Below, piece after piece: positions 54,481-64,000 of a stretch of 64,000 nt of DNA (position 1 is its first letter; each line of letters starts with the position of its first letter). The notes under the pieces were generated by a model. The model saw only the letters and a list, made by a program, of their open reading frames with translations, did not search any database and was not told the origin of the DNA. Position numbers and translations under genes: made by a program. The stretch is taken from assembly GCA_947646735.1 (NCBI GenBank), contig CANTFK010000054.1, positions 124,001 to 188,000 of the forward strand. Reading direction: 5' to 3'. Source of the DNA: Peronospora farinosa (lineage: Eukaryota; Oomycota; Peronosporomycetes; Peronosporales; Peronosporaceae).

Positions 54481-55140
54481 GACATGAAGCGACTAACACT
54501 CAACATGAGGAGAGCGAGAGTTTCCTGTCCCAAAGAAATACGAGATCGTATCCTTCCTTATGCCCAAGCTATCCAGCACAATAATAGTCAATGCCCTTAT
54601 GTGATTGAATGGAAGTGACCGCAGAGCATTTGCCATGGAAGTAAGCGAGCGGCGGCAGCGGAACAAAACTGACAAGAGGGTGGAATGGCCTCAATAACAG
54701 GAGAAGAAGATCATCCTTTATCTTTTATCCGATCGTTAGATGGAGACGGACGTGAGATGAAGGTGAATACTTTGATCCAGCTAGAGGAAGAGGAAGACGT
54801 TGTCTTCCTCTGATTTATCCCAGCGTTGTTGACAAAGGTGGACAAGAACCCGGTGCTGGAAGACCTAGTTGAGAAGAACAAGAAGCGCTGCTGGGAGTCC
54901 AAGAAAATGGTACTATAGCGTGCCGCTGCAGCTGTGTTCTGGAGCAGCCATTGGTTCGAGGAGCAGCACAACTACAGCGTTAATCGCCAGCAATACGTAT
55001 ACGATGATCTACTTTTCAAACATTGACGAAGTGAAAGATAGACACAACACTCCGAGCATATTCCTCTTTCAACATGGATATAGACATAAGTCGATGGCAA
55101 TAGTTTGTGTGACTTCAATCAGTCTGATCACTTTCATAAA
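54481..55140. other. Spacer
   Basis: No gene recognised. A small hairpin (GAGGAAGAC/GTCTTCCTC with a 3-nt loop) lies at about 54790-54811. Confidence 0.5.
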
Positions 55141-56064
55141 TCACTTGGTCCCCTTACTAGAAGTGATCAGGTCGTAGTAATCGACATGAGCTCCCGTTTC
55201 AAAGTCTTCGCTGATAGCAAGTGTCACGCCGCGTTCTGACGATTGAGCTGGCAAAACGAGTGTTCCTTTTGCCTTCATGTCTGCAAACTGTTTTCGAAGT
55301 TCAGGGTCAACAAGTGACGACTCTCGAATCATCTTTTGCATGTCCGTATCCATCGGTCCAGGCGAGTATTGCAGTACACGCACTTTGCCAACTGCCGCTT
55401 GCTCGGTAGCAATTACTCGATGGTGCATCTCACGCGCTGCTTTACCAGCACAGTACATCATATGCGTCTTGAACGGCTCAATACCACACAATGACGTGAT
55501 GTTAATAATCACCAATTGTGTCTGTTTCCTGCTAGTAGATCCATTTAACGCCACTAATTCTTCTCTCGAAGCTCCAAAGACATCTAAAAAGCGTTTGTTG
55601 AGCCATATCACCGACGTTACATTGAGTTCCCAGTACTGAGACAACTCCATTGGAGAAGAGGCACATTCCTGTACAAGTCCAAGTTGGCCCAAAGATCCGG
55701 CATTATGTACCAGGAATACTCGGTCATAACTCTGTGCTGCTAGTTCCAGCAACACTTGATCGACTTTAACAGTATAACTACTGGAATTACTCAAGTCTAC
55801 TGACTGGATAAAGCACTTCAAGTCACCTAATGCCTCGATTTTCTTCCATTCAATGTGTGCCAATCGTTTTGTTTCGTGTAGCTCATGCTCACTCCGTGCC
55901 CATAGATACTGTATAGTTTAAATTAGATAATGGAAAAGAACCCTTCCTAGTCTCTCTTTACGTACCAGATCAATATGTTGTCGCTTTAATAGACGCACAA
56001 AGTCCAACGTAAGACAGCGACCAAAACCCCTCGAAGCTCCCGTTACCAATACTGCGCTCTTCAT
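55141..56064 (-). CDS. SPR: Sepiapterin reductase
   Basis: Two exons, 56064-55966 and 55908-55141, over a 57-nt intron (GTACGT donor, ATACAG acceptor), give 288 aa. The SDR signatures are present: TGASRGFG (residues 8-15) for NADPH binding, VHNAG, and the catalytic YCAGK. Downstream, KAAREMHHRV, APGPMDTDM-like (SPGPMDTDMQ), and GAHVDYYD match sepiapterin reductases closely. It reduces pterin intermediates in tetrahydrobiopterin synthesis in the cytosol. Its ATG lies 88 bp from the divergent next gene. Confidence 0.93.
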
Positions 56065-56152
56065 TTTTTTTATGTACCACACAATTATGACACTATATTT
56101 TATCCCTAAAGATTTATTTTACCTAAACAAAAATCTAAAAAAATCCTTTACA
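56065..56152. promoter_or_regulatory. 88-bp divergent intergenic region
   Basis: Separates the start codons of sepiapterin reductase (minus) and the Myb/SANT-like gene (plus). It is AT-rich and must contain at least part of both promoters; the two genes may share start regions. A sense frame also runs through it (M at 56072) but has no conserved character. Confidence 0.5.
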
Positions 56153-57103
56153 ATGCCACCACGTGGACGGCAAAAAGATCCTAATGGCGAAGGCAGCGTC
56201 AGTGAGAAAAGGATACGACAACGTTTTGGACAGAATGAGGATTATCTATTGATTCTTCAGGTGAAAAGGGATACCCCATATAATGCTCGACATGGCGCTA
56301 TAGGCGACACTTGGGATAATGTGGCGGAACGTCTGAATAAACATCCGGATTTTCATATGCGACCAATCAAAGGCACGACAGCAAAGACACGGTTCGATAC
56401 ACTATTACATCGTCATCGCAACTGGATAAAAAGTGAAAATTTCGAACATTCGAAAGAAATAAAGACTCCTTTTCAAAAAATTATGACCGACTTGGTAAAA
56501 ACTATTGATATTCGTCCAAAGGGGAAGGCAAATTTCAATGAAAAAGATGATTTTAACGAAAACGAAGAAAAAACCAAAACTACGACTATGAATATTCGAG
56601 CAAACGGCAAAAAACGTCAACGAAGTGACAGCTTAGAAACGGAATCAGAACCTCCTGTCAGACGAGACATCTCGATGCTACCACGTACTATTGATACTGC
56701 TGATCAGATGCCGATTTCATCTGATGCATCATTCCCAGATGCACAAGTCACTGCAGATGTAACTGAACCAATGGATGAGTCTTCAGTACCACAAAGTCCA
56801 ATTGATGGAGACGTTGTGACAGTGCAACAAGCAATGGCCGAGTTATTCAAGATGCAACAGGCTTTTGCAACTCGACCGTATCAAGCTAATGTCATTGAGC
56901 TAGAAAAAATAAATGAAGCAAGAGTACGAGAGGAAGAGGAGAAAACCAAACAACGCGGTCTTGAACTTCAAATCGAGATGCAACGTACAAGACGGAGACA
57001 ATTGGAACTCGACTTTGAAAAAGAAGAACGCAAGAAAGACCGTGAAGAACAAGCCAAGCTCATTGCAAGTCTTTTCGAGCGGCTCGAACCGAAGAGACAT
57101 TGA
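56153..57103 (+). CDS. Myb/SANT-like DNA-binding protein (unknown function)
   Basis: A 316-aa intact frame. The ATG at 56153 (MPPRGRQKDPNGEGSV) is preferred because of the basic, plant-homeodomain-like opening. Residues about 20-110 form a helical domain (DYLLILQVKRDTPYN, TWDNVAERLNKHPDF, TAKTRFDTLLHRHRNW) of the Myb/SANT-like type that is multicopy in oomycetes and probably derived from transposons. The middle is acidic and Thr/Asp-rich, and the C-terminus is a long Glu/Lys/Arg coiled coil (RVREEEEKTKQRGLEL, RRQLELDFEKEERKKD). Probably nuclear. No transposase domain is attached. Function is not known. Confidence 0.75.
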   Translation: MPPRGRQKDPNGEGSVSEKRIRQRFGQNEDYLLILQVKRDTPYNARHGAIGDTWDNVAERLNKHPDFHMRPIKGTTAKTRFDTLLHRHRNWIKSENFEHSKEIKTPFQKIMTDLVKTIDIRPKGKANFNEKDDFNENEEKTKTTTMNIRANGKKRQRSDSLETESEPPVRRDISMLPRTIDTADQMPISSDASFPDAQVTADVTEPMDESSVPQSPIDGDVVTVQQAMAELFKMQQAFATRPYQANVIELEKINEARVREEEEKTKQRGLELQIEMQRTRRRQLELDFEKEERKKDREEQAKLIASLFERLEPKRH

Positions 57104-57666
57104 ACGCTAATTGACAGGAAGTGAAGAATGGTAACGTGACAGTATCCGTTGGATACGCTGCACTGGAGCAAGGACTTGGAAGATTGCGTGTGTATTTTAA
57201 ACGATTCATATGTGTAAATGTGCCCTGATGGCGAAACACCACCTGACTGCCATTTCTCTGGTAATTGTGAAACTGCTGCTCAAATTACCTGGTGTCTCAC
57301 TGGCAAACACTATCGGTCTGTGGGAGCGTTAAGGTATTGCATAGCATGATGTTTCCTGCTCTACGATACCAAAGTGGCCGAAATGTTACTATCTTTGATT
57401 ATGCTACTATTCTGATGTAGTAGCATGACATGGTAGCAGCTCGACATACAGATATAGCTGACGCTAAAAGCTTGTTACACCATGCACTAACCCATATGTA
57501 GCCGCGATTAATCGCCAGGAAATAGCAAGGCTACATGTATACTAATTGCTCTGAACGCAACACTAAGGCAAACAAACGTTGTATTCTTCATAACGCCGAA
57601 TAAATACTGCTCACTTGGTTCCGTCATTCCCTTCTGTACATTTTTCAATGTAGTTGCCACATATGT
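57104..57666. other. Spacer between convergent genes
   Basis: No gene recognised. The Myb/SANT-like gene and the WRKY19-like gene converge here. Confidence 0.5.
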
Positions 57667-58533
57667 CTAATGCAAATTTGTACCCGACGCAACCCAACTG
57701 GAGCCAAATCTATCACTAGCCTTCCGACAACGTTTTGTCTTTTCTCCGTAACTCGTATGATCCACACAGTAATAACCGTACTTCTGATACGAGCGACGGC
57801 TGCAGTCGTCCAGCTTGCACCGGTTGCCACCACCATGTGCCCAACACAGACCTCCCTGTGTCGACACTTTCTCGCATTCAGGAACCTCGCAGATACGTCC
57901 ACCACCATGAGACCAGCAATGTCCGTACCACTTTGCCTTTCGTGTGCAACCGTCGGTCGCACATGTCCTAAAGCCGCCATGCTGGAAGCACTTTTTGTAA
58001 AGCTTAGCACGGTTCGGACACCCCGTTATTGTGCATCGTGAACCGCCACCGTGGCGCACACAGGAGCCCCGAGATACGGCGATGTTTGGACAGCCTTTTA
58101 CTTGACATGGCGGCATGCGAGTCGTCCGCTTCCGCTTGCAGACCGTCCTAGTCTTCATGACCTGATCCTTGGGCTTTAAAGTAGCAGAAATTGCCTGTGT
58201 CTGAGCTACATCTTCTATTTGTTTCTCTTTACGAATTGATGTACTAGTTAACTCTTCCTCTTCCAAGTCACTAGAGCTCAACCTAGCACCAGTTTTCAGT
58301 GCGGGTAGCACCGGTAGAAGCGGTTTCTCGCTTCTATAACTACGTTTCTTGTCAAGCGGCGTAATGCACGAGTTCAGCAGCATTGAAGAAGTGGATGTGA
58401 CGTCTGAATTTTGTGCTAAGGCCGTCACGACCGATGGAATTCGAGATTGCGGTGGTGTCACCCGTACTTGGAGTTGGTCCGTTGCACCAATTTGTGGATT
58501 TAGCAAGAATGAGATATCTGACTTTCTGCTCAT
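57667..58533 (-). CDS. WRKY19-like zinc-finger protein (HGGG repeats)
   Basis: A 288-aa frame. The ATG at 58533 (MSRKSDISFLLN) is chosen over the longer frame because oomycete relatives begin this way. The first 130 residues are Ser/Thr/Lys-rich and basic (KRKRTTRM). Residues about 140-265 consist of five tandem units of about 24 aa with C-x4-C...C-x2-H followed by GGG (CPNIAVSRGSCVRHGGG, CFQHGG, HCWSHGGG, LCWAHGGG), as in WRKY19-like zinc-finger proteins of oomycetes and plants. Likely nuclear and DNA- or RNA-binding. No intron. Confidence 0.9.
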   Translation of the reverse strand: MSRKSDISFLLNPQIGATDQLQVRVTPPQSRIPSVVTALAQNSDVTSTSSMLLNSCITPLDKKRSYRSEKPLLPVLPALKTGARLSSSDLEEEELTSTSIRKEKQIEDVAQTQAISATLKPKDQVMKTRTVCKRKRTTRMPPCQVKGCPNIAVSRGSCVRHGGGSRCTITGCPNRAKLYKKCFQHGGFRTCATDGCTRKAKWYGHCWSHGGGRICEVPECEKVSTQGGLCWAHGGGNRCKLDDCSRRSYQKYGYYCVDHTSYGEKTKRCRKASDRFGSSWVASGTNLH

Positions 58534-59067
58534 AATGCTCCGTGAATACTTGACGTCTGTGCACACAATGACGTAAATCCAATTGTGATGACAATGCATT
58601 GCCATCGTCGAGGAAGGATTGGTGATAGAAACGGAGCACCAAAGCGCGTGGCGTACTGTCTACGGATTGGTTAAAAGTCGAGCGCGTGCACGCTTCCGAT
58701 TGTGCAGAGACACGCGCTCGTAAAGAAATGCGATTGGACAAAAGTATAAAGAAAGATAAGTTTCGCCTATTTTATAAGATTTGACAGGGGCAGCACTAAA
58801 TTTTGTCCCCAACCTTTGGCGTAGTTTTCTGGCAGACATTATACTTTACGTGTATTAGCATGATAAAAAAATAGTAATGTACAACATTACTATTCTAGTA
58901 CTATCGAACTCGGAGTTGAGTGCTACATTAATACTATGAGGCGATGCCGAGTCCTCGACCATACGGCTTCATATATTATATGACGTCAAATAAAACAAAA
59001 GATAGGACTTTACTAGCATGATATAGCTAGTCTTTCACGTCATTAATCCTCTTGTATACAAATATGA
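58534..59067. other. Spacer
   Basis: No gene recognised. 58800-59040 is AT-rich. The gene to the right may have a further 3' exon here, because a GTACGT donor-like sequence lies right at its end (about 59077), but no convincing acceptor was found. Confidence 0.4.
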
Positions 59068-61442
59068 CTACGTACCTTCCACATTCACCTCGTTGTCATC
59101 AAGTGCATATTCTTCCATGTCTTGTCCATTCTGATCCAATTGCTGATATCGTCGTTTTGCCTCCTGATGCGCCAAGCACGAAGCAAATGGCCGACGTATA
59201 CAACTCAAAGTGTAGCCGACCAAAGAACCAAGCTGTGTAGACAATTGGGTCATACGACTTTTGCCTGTCTGAAGCTGCCACGCAGTAATCTCGTCCTTTA
59301 GACTTTGTGTACGGTCGTTCTCGCCCACAACTGGGTCAGAGACCGTAATACCACTGCTCTGCAATTCAGGTCCATGCTGTTTCGTCGGAAATGCCGACGA
59401 CAATCCGATAGTAGACGGACGCAACAAATGGGAGCCAAAAAGCTTTGATGCCCGACCAGTAAACACGACCCGCGACGGAGCTCGCTGTCCATTCGTTTCA
59501 GCTTGAAGAGGATTATCAATCCTTACCAACTCACGGTGAATGGGCTTAAGAACACTCTCGGGTGAATTCCTATTCGGATCACAAATTGGTAAATAAACCA
59601 CATTCAGCTTCTGTTCAGCTTCGGAAAGCGGCCACTGGGTCTTCACTTGCATGGCCGGATCCAACTCCATTGCTAGAACTTGCAGCCACATTCGTCCTTC
59701 GTTGGCATTGTATACAGAGCCAATGGCAGATACAATTGCACCATTTCTGACGTAAAACAGCTCTTTCGCGGAGCTCGAAGCCTCAGCACAAGCCGGCAAC
59801 GTATTTTCTGTTGCACTTCCTGTTACTTTTTCCGCGTTGCTGCTGCTTGTCGTCTGCGCTTGCGTGTCATCCGATAAAAGTGAGACCTGATAGTATTGTT
59901 TTGGATTCATTTTTCCGGGCGAAGGAATTTCCTGGACCATACAAGTATTGGTCTTGGCGTTCGATTGAATCACATAGCCGTACCGCACAGATTCGCCAAG
60001 GTCTTCAAACTCTTCTTCCTCCTCCTTCGACTCTTCTACGTTGCTTTCAAAATTGCTATTCGCGTTGTCAGACTCGCCAACGTCGTCAGCAACACTTTTA
60101 CTAAGATGAGCTTCTGAAGGTAGTGCCACTCGAATCCACATGCGTCCCCTGTCGTTGAGAATGCGGTGAGTAGAGGAGAATACAAATCCTGGTTCAAGAT
60201 GACCAACAATCTCTGCTTCCAGGTCCGCAGTGCGGCGCAAAGGCAGTGGTCGACGGCTATATACCGTACGGTAGAACCGTTCCGCATCGTCGTCCACTGG
60301 CACATCCCAAATACGGTCATTTCCCCATGGTACCACCACTCTCTGGGCAGTGTTTGCATTGCGTTCAATAATCCACGCATCCGGACCTGCAGTCTGTTTT
60401 TCTTCTTGGTCATTCTCCCCTTCTACCTCAATGTGATGTTCTTCTTTACTTTTCGTCTCGCCTCCAAAAAGCTGCAATTGTTTTAACTTTTGCAACGGCT
60501 GAATACGTATCCACACCCGATCTTTGAGCAATTTACGCTCAATTGCACGCACGACTCGAAAACTCTCAACATTATACAGCCGTGGTGCTTGAAGACTTGG
60601 AATTGCACGGACGGGTAATTCCCCAGCCCATTTACCTCCTCGTCCTGCAACATTTTGCATATAAAGTGGTCCATGATGAAAAAAGCCGAATTTTTCCGGA
60701 TCTTCCACTTCAATCAGCATCTTGTGGAACGATGTATTGATCCACCCACTTAATCCAACCAAAGCCGACGTCACCTTGATCGATAATTGTGTAAAATCCT
60801 GATTAAATCGGCATTCGGTAGCTCGAAATACACTCACAGGTGGTAAATACCGTTGCATGTGACGAGGCAATGTCGCACTTGAAGTTAAAGGGGATGATGA
60901 CGATACCGACGTTGAGTGCAAAGTAAACACTGGTTCTCGATACAATACTAAACGGTCATAGGCACACATGTACGTTGGAAATTCTGCAACAAACATTCAA
61001 GAACAACAGTATAATAAAATCAAGTCAGTATGTCATGGATTCCTTGCAGCTGTATACAAGTATACAGGTATACACTCCTACGTGGGAGTCTCCGGATATG
61101 TCGGAATTGTGCCGGTTGTGCTGTGACTACTGAAGAGCGCTGACGAGACGGTAAATCACAGCCATCCATTGGTTGCGAGCCAGTTGGGAACTTCAAGTAT
61201 ACACGAATGTAGCCATTCTGATTGATATTGGAAAAATAACCGCGACGGATTTTTATCCAGATATTATCGTCATAAAAAAGCACCGAAGAGCATGCAAAAT
61301 ATGACCCCACACGTAATTCTCCACATCGATCGATTGGATTTTCACGTGGAGATGAGTAAACAAACATTCGTTCATGGTTTAATAAAGTAGAAGACAAGAC
61401 GACGTCGTCATTAGGACCAATGTATTGAAAAAATTCCTCCAT
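59068..61442 (-). CDS. 758-aa protein with repeated beta-rich segments, unknown function
   Basis: Two exons, 61442-61082 and 60983-59068, over a 98-nt intron (GTAGGA donor, TTGCAG acceptor), give 758 aa in one frame. The protein repeatedly uses a pattern like GRMWIRVAL, NIWIKIRRGYF and GRMWLQVLA, with Asp/Glu-rich linkers, so it may contain several SH3-like or related small beta folds. One segment (about 55 residues around RTADLEAEIVGHLEPG) resembles an SH3b unit. The sequence has no signal peptide, kinase motif or transmembrane segment. A possible extra 3' exon remains open. It was not recognised. Confidence 0.7.
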
Positions 61443-61761
61443 TTTTTTAAAACGATGAATGTCCTTTTACATATACGTTTTGTATTGGTAAACAAAACGA
61501 GATGCGACGTACTCAGATCTGATACAACGAAGTAATTTATCTACCAAGTAACAAATACAAAAAGCAGCCAATCATTGCTGATTATTTCGATACGTCGTTT
61601 TAAAAAAACCATCTGTAAGATAAAGGTCTCTTAAAAAAGAAGACGTTCTTTAATCAAATATGTTTGTACAACTATATATATATATATCTCATGCAGTTCT
61701 TCTCCAAGCAAATAACTCTTCTCAAAACAACTTCATAGCAGCATCATTCATCTATTCGTGC
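61443..61761. other. Spacer with short AT repeat
   Basis: No gene recognised. Contains a small (TA)n run at 61674-61687 and otherwise AT-rich DNA. Confidence 0.5.
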
Positions 61762-64000
61762 TTATTGACCCTCGCAGAAAGTTTTTGCATTCTGAAAAAG
61801 TTGCATCCATGGGCTCACACAAAGTGTCTGGAATTCCGATGACATGTATGGCCATTGATACTTGAGAAAACAACGTTCTGGATGCGGCATGAGACACAAG
61901 TGACGACCATCGCTTGAGACGAGACCAGCAATACCTTCCGGTGACCCATTTGGATTGAACGGGTACTCTTCTGTCGGCACATTCGAGTCGTCCACGTAAC
62001 GGATAGCAGCAGCGCCACTCGAGATATATTTTTCCTGAATCTTCGGGTGCGTAAAGTGTGCACGGCCTTCACCGTGCGAAACCCACACGCCAATGGAAGA
62101 ACCAGCCATTCCATGCAGCATCACCGAGTTCGATTCTTGGATCTGAACCGACACGAAGCGAGACTCGTGGCGTCCAGATTCATTGTGCACGAATCGTGGC
62201 TGAGCTGATGTCTTTGTCTCCTCCTCGAGAGCTTTGGCTTCCGGGTGATCCAACCATCCAAGCAACGTCATAAACTGGCAACCATTGCAAGCACCGAAAC
62301 TGAACGTGTCCTCGCGCGCTTTGAAAGCCGCAAATTGCTTTAGCACGTCACTGTGAAACTTCACCACACCGGACCAGCCCTTAGCCGAACCCAGCACGTC
62401 AGCGAATGTAAAGCCACCCACGAACGCCACACCGCGGAAGCGCTCGTCAAGCACCACACGCTTGTTTACCAGGTCAGACATTGTAATGTCCCACACCTCA
62501 AAGCCGGCGTGGTGGAATGCAGCGAGCATCTCACGCTCACCGTTGCTACCCTCTTCACGAAGAACAGCCACTCGGTGTTGGGCGCGCGTACTCAGCTGGC
62601 GCTCAGGCGTCGGCTTAGGCTCATACGTCACCTTCCACGAGGGAGTCGTGCGGGTGCGCAACGAAAGCTGCTCCTGCGCCACGCACTCGGGGTTGCACTG
62701 ACGCTTCTCAAGCTCGAAGCTCGTCGCCTCCCACACGTCGCGAAGGTCCACCATCTGGTCCTCGACGACACCTTCGCCATTAATGCTCACCCTAATGACA
62801 CCATCGGTGGTCACCTTACCCAGGTTCACAAGCGGCACGTTTAGCTTGCTGAAGATAGACTCCACCTCATTGGCATGCTGGCCAGCAGCAACCTGGAACA
62901 CAAAGCCAAGCTCCTCAGCGAACAGCACCTGAATCACATCCTTCGTCGTAACCTTATCACCCGCGAAAGGAATGTCAACGTTGAGGCCGCAGTTGCCAGC
63001 AAACGCCATCTCCAACAGCGTAACAATGAGACCCCCGTCGCTACGGTCGTGACCAGCGAGCAGGTGACCATTCTTAATGCTAGTCTGAATGCCATTGAAC
63101 GCGTTTCTAAACAACTCGGCGTCCTCGACATCAGGAGATACGTTGCCGACCTGGCCATAAACCTGCGCCAAAGCCGAACCACCCAGACGGTTTTGGCCCT
63201 TGCCCACGTCCACATAGTACAGAAGGCTGTCACCGGCGTGAGTCTTGAGGTCGGGGGTCACCTTCAGCTCGACGTCGTCTGTCGGGGCGTACATGGTGAT
63301 CACCAGCGTGCCAGGCGTCTTCACGTCTTTTTTGTTAACCTTGGCAGCCATGGACAGCGAGTCCTTGCCACCGTCGACGGCCACACCCACTTTTTTCATG
63401 AAAGTGGTCATAGCCTCACAGCACTCATACATGCGGGCAGCCTCGTTAGGCAGCTTGGCCGCCCACATCCAGTTGGCAGAGCACTTGCAGTCATCTAGAC
63501 CACGTCCACCAAGAGCCGCCCACACCATATTGGTCAACGACTCACCCACGCTCAAACGAGCCATTGCACCAGGGCTGACTAGACCCTTGATAGGCTGCTC
63601 ACCACAAGCGCTCACCACGCCTGTAAACTTGCCGTCCTTGTTCGGCATGTGTGACTGTGCCACAACGGCACAATCAGCGAGAGTCAGCTGGAGCGGACCC
63701 ACAGTCTGCTGCTGTGCAATAAGACCGCTCACCGAGCGATCCACTTTGCTTGTCAGGAAACGTTTCGAGCCGACAGACAGAAGACGCAGCACACGGTCTA
63801 GTGCATCGCGCAGGGTAATGTCTACAGGAAGTGACAGCTCCGCTACGGGCGCAATTTCCTTCGTGTCTGTAAAAGTCTTCTGCGGCATCTTGCCGAGCAC
63901 CAAATCAAGGTCCAAGTCAAACGGGGTAGAGTTATCCTTGGAGTCGTGCAAGACCACGTGGCCATCTCCGGTCACCTGGCCTAGCAGCGCGTACGGGCAG
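61762..64000 (-). CDS. Phosphoribosylformylglycinamidine synthase, C-terminal part (partial)
   Basis: The 3' end of a large gene that continues beyond the right edge; 746 codons are in the window. The frame is intact and intron-free here. It shows the AIR-synthase-like core (NWMWAAKLPNEAARMY, then VAVDGGKDSLSMAAKV), and the class I glutamine amidotransferase end: FSFGACNGCQFMTLLGWL with the catalytic Cys, and LMPHPERCFLKYQ with the catalytic His. It makes FGAM from FGAR and glutamine in de novo purine synthesis. The domain order is that of the fused (eukaryotic/gamma-proteobacterial) form. The start lies outside the window. Confidence 0.96.
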   Translation of the reverse strand, partial: CPYALLGQVTGDGHVVLHDSKDNSTPFDLDLDLVLGKMPQKTFTDTKEIAPVAELSLPVDITLRDALDRVLRLLSVGSKRFLTSKVDRSVSGLIAQQQTVGPLQLTLADCAVVAQSHMPNKDGKFTGVVSACGEQPIKGLVSPGAMARLSVGESLTNMVWAALGGRGLDDCKCSANWMWAAKLPNEAARMYECCEAMTTFMKKVGVAVDGGKDSLSMAAKVNKKDVKTPGTLVITMYAPTDDVELKVTPDLKTHAGDSLLYYVDVGKGQNRLGGSALAQVYGQVGNVSPDVEDAELFRNAFNGIQTSIKNGHLLAGHDRSDGGLIVTLLEMAFAGNCGLNVDIPFAGDKVTTKDVIQVLFAEELGFVFQVAAGQHANEVESIFSKLNVPLVNLGKVTTDGVIRVSINGEGVVEDQMVDLRDVWEATSFELEKRQCNPECVAQEQLSLRTRTTPSWKVTYEPKPTPERQLSTRAQHRVAVLREEGSNGEREMLAAFHHAGFEVWDITMSDLVNKRVVLDERFRGVAFVGGFTFADVLGSAKGWSGVVKFHSDVLKQFAAFKAREDTFSFGACNGCQFMTLLGWLDHPEAKALEEETKTSAQPRFVHNESGRHESRFVSVQIQESNSVMLHGMAGSSIGVWVSHGEGRAHFTHPKIQEKYISSGAAAIRYVDDSNVPTEEYPFNPNGSPEGIAGLVSSDGRHLCLMPHPERCFLKYQWPYMSSEFQTLCVSPWMQLFQNAKTFCEGQ

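Noticed and set aside
61674..61687. (TA)n run as a functional element
   Set aside because: Too short and in AT-rich spacer; ordinary microsatellite.
62353..63498. Long plus-strand frames across the FGAM synthase gene
   Set aside because: They are antisense to a fully conserved coding sequence and have no recognisable domain.
1..64000. CRISPR arrays, bacterial operons or phage genes
   Set aside because: No regularly spaced repeats or prokaryotic gene arrangement; introns and gene families are eukaryotic.
1..64000. RxLR-type effectors
   Set aside because: No frame with a signal peptide followed by an RxLR...EER pattern was found; isolated RxLR-like tetrapeptides lie in shadow frames.

Overview
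The window looks like nuclear DNA of a plant-pathogenic oomycete (Peronosporales; Phytophthora or downy mildew type). The case rests on content: Crinkler (CRN) effector genes with the LQLFPAK and HVLVVVP landmarks, START/FYVE proteins of the kind expanded in oomycetes, a WRKY19-like HGGG zinc-finger protein, a Tup1 corepressor, chromodomain-bearing Ty3/gypsy elements, and short GT-AG introns (57 to about 130 nt). The species cannot be named from the sequence alone.

Layout. 1-5.17 kb is a decayed Ty3/gypsy element interrupted by a 1.24-kb insertion: a Ty1/copia gag fragment with an inverted copy of its own start, plus two tandem tRNA-Ala-containing repeats. A solo LTR lies at 6.29-6.89 kb. 8.9-21 kb is a gene island: START-FYVE-like protein, U4/U6.U5 snRNP 27K protein, START-FYVE-GAF protein, Tup1, and a two-exon organelle-type protein. 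21.5-28.4 kb is an effector island holding two CRN genes, one broken by a 1-nt insertion and one intact with a kinase-like C-terminus. Each is followed head-to-head by a truncated eIF2-gamma pseudogene, and the two copies share old lesions, so the arrangement is a segmental duplication. 28.7-36 kb is a retrotransposon zone: a solo LTR, a second gypsy LTR, and a broken gypsy element with gag zinc knuckle, RT, integrase and chromodomain. 36.8-38 kb is a dead pogo/Tigger transposase that keeps a recognisable intron.

38.3-44.2 kb is a second gene island: a five-exon ubiquitin-specific protease, a secreted RNase T2 divergent from it, and a conserved protein of unknown role. 44.2-48.1 kb is gene-poor. 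48.1-50.3 kb is a 5'-truncated LINE flanked by a perfect 17-bp target-site duplication. 51.2-64 kb is a third gene island: a tail-anchored PDZ-like protein, a small secreted cysteine-rich protein, a CRN relic with two internal deletions, sepiapterin reductase, a Myb/SANT-like protein, the WRKY19-like protein, a 758-aa protein of unknown role, and the C-terminal part of FGAM synthase (purine synthesis), which runs off the right edge.

The most interesting parts are the duplicated CRN/eIF2-gamma-pseudogene modules, the tRNA tandem inside nested retroelements, the cysteine-rich secreted protein, and a 31-bp-arm hairpin at 52.1 kb. Exon joins were derived by hand from splice signals and reading-frame closure.
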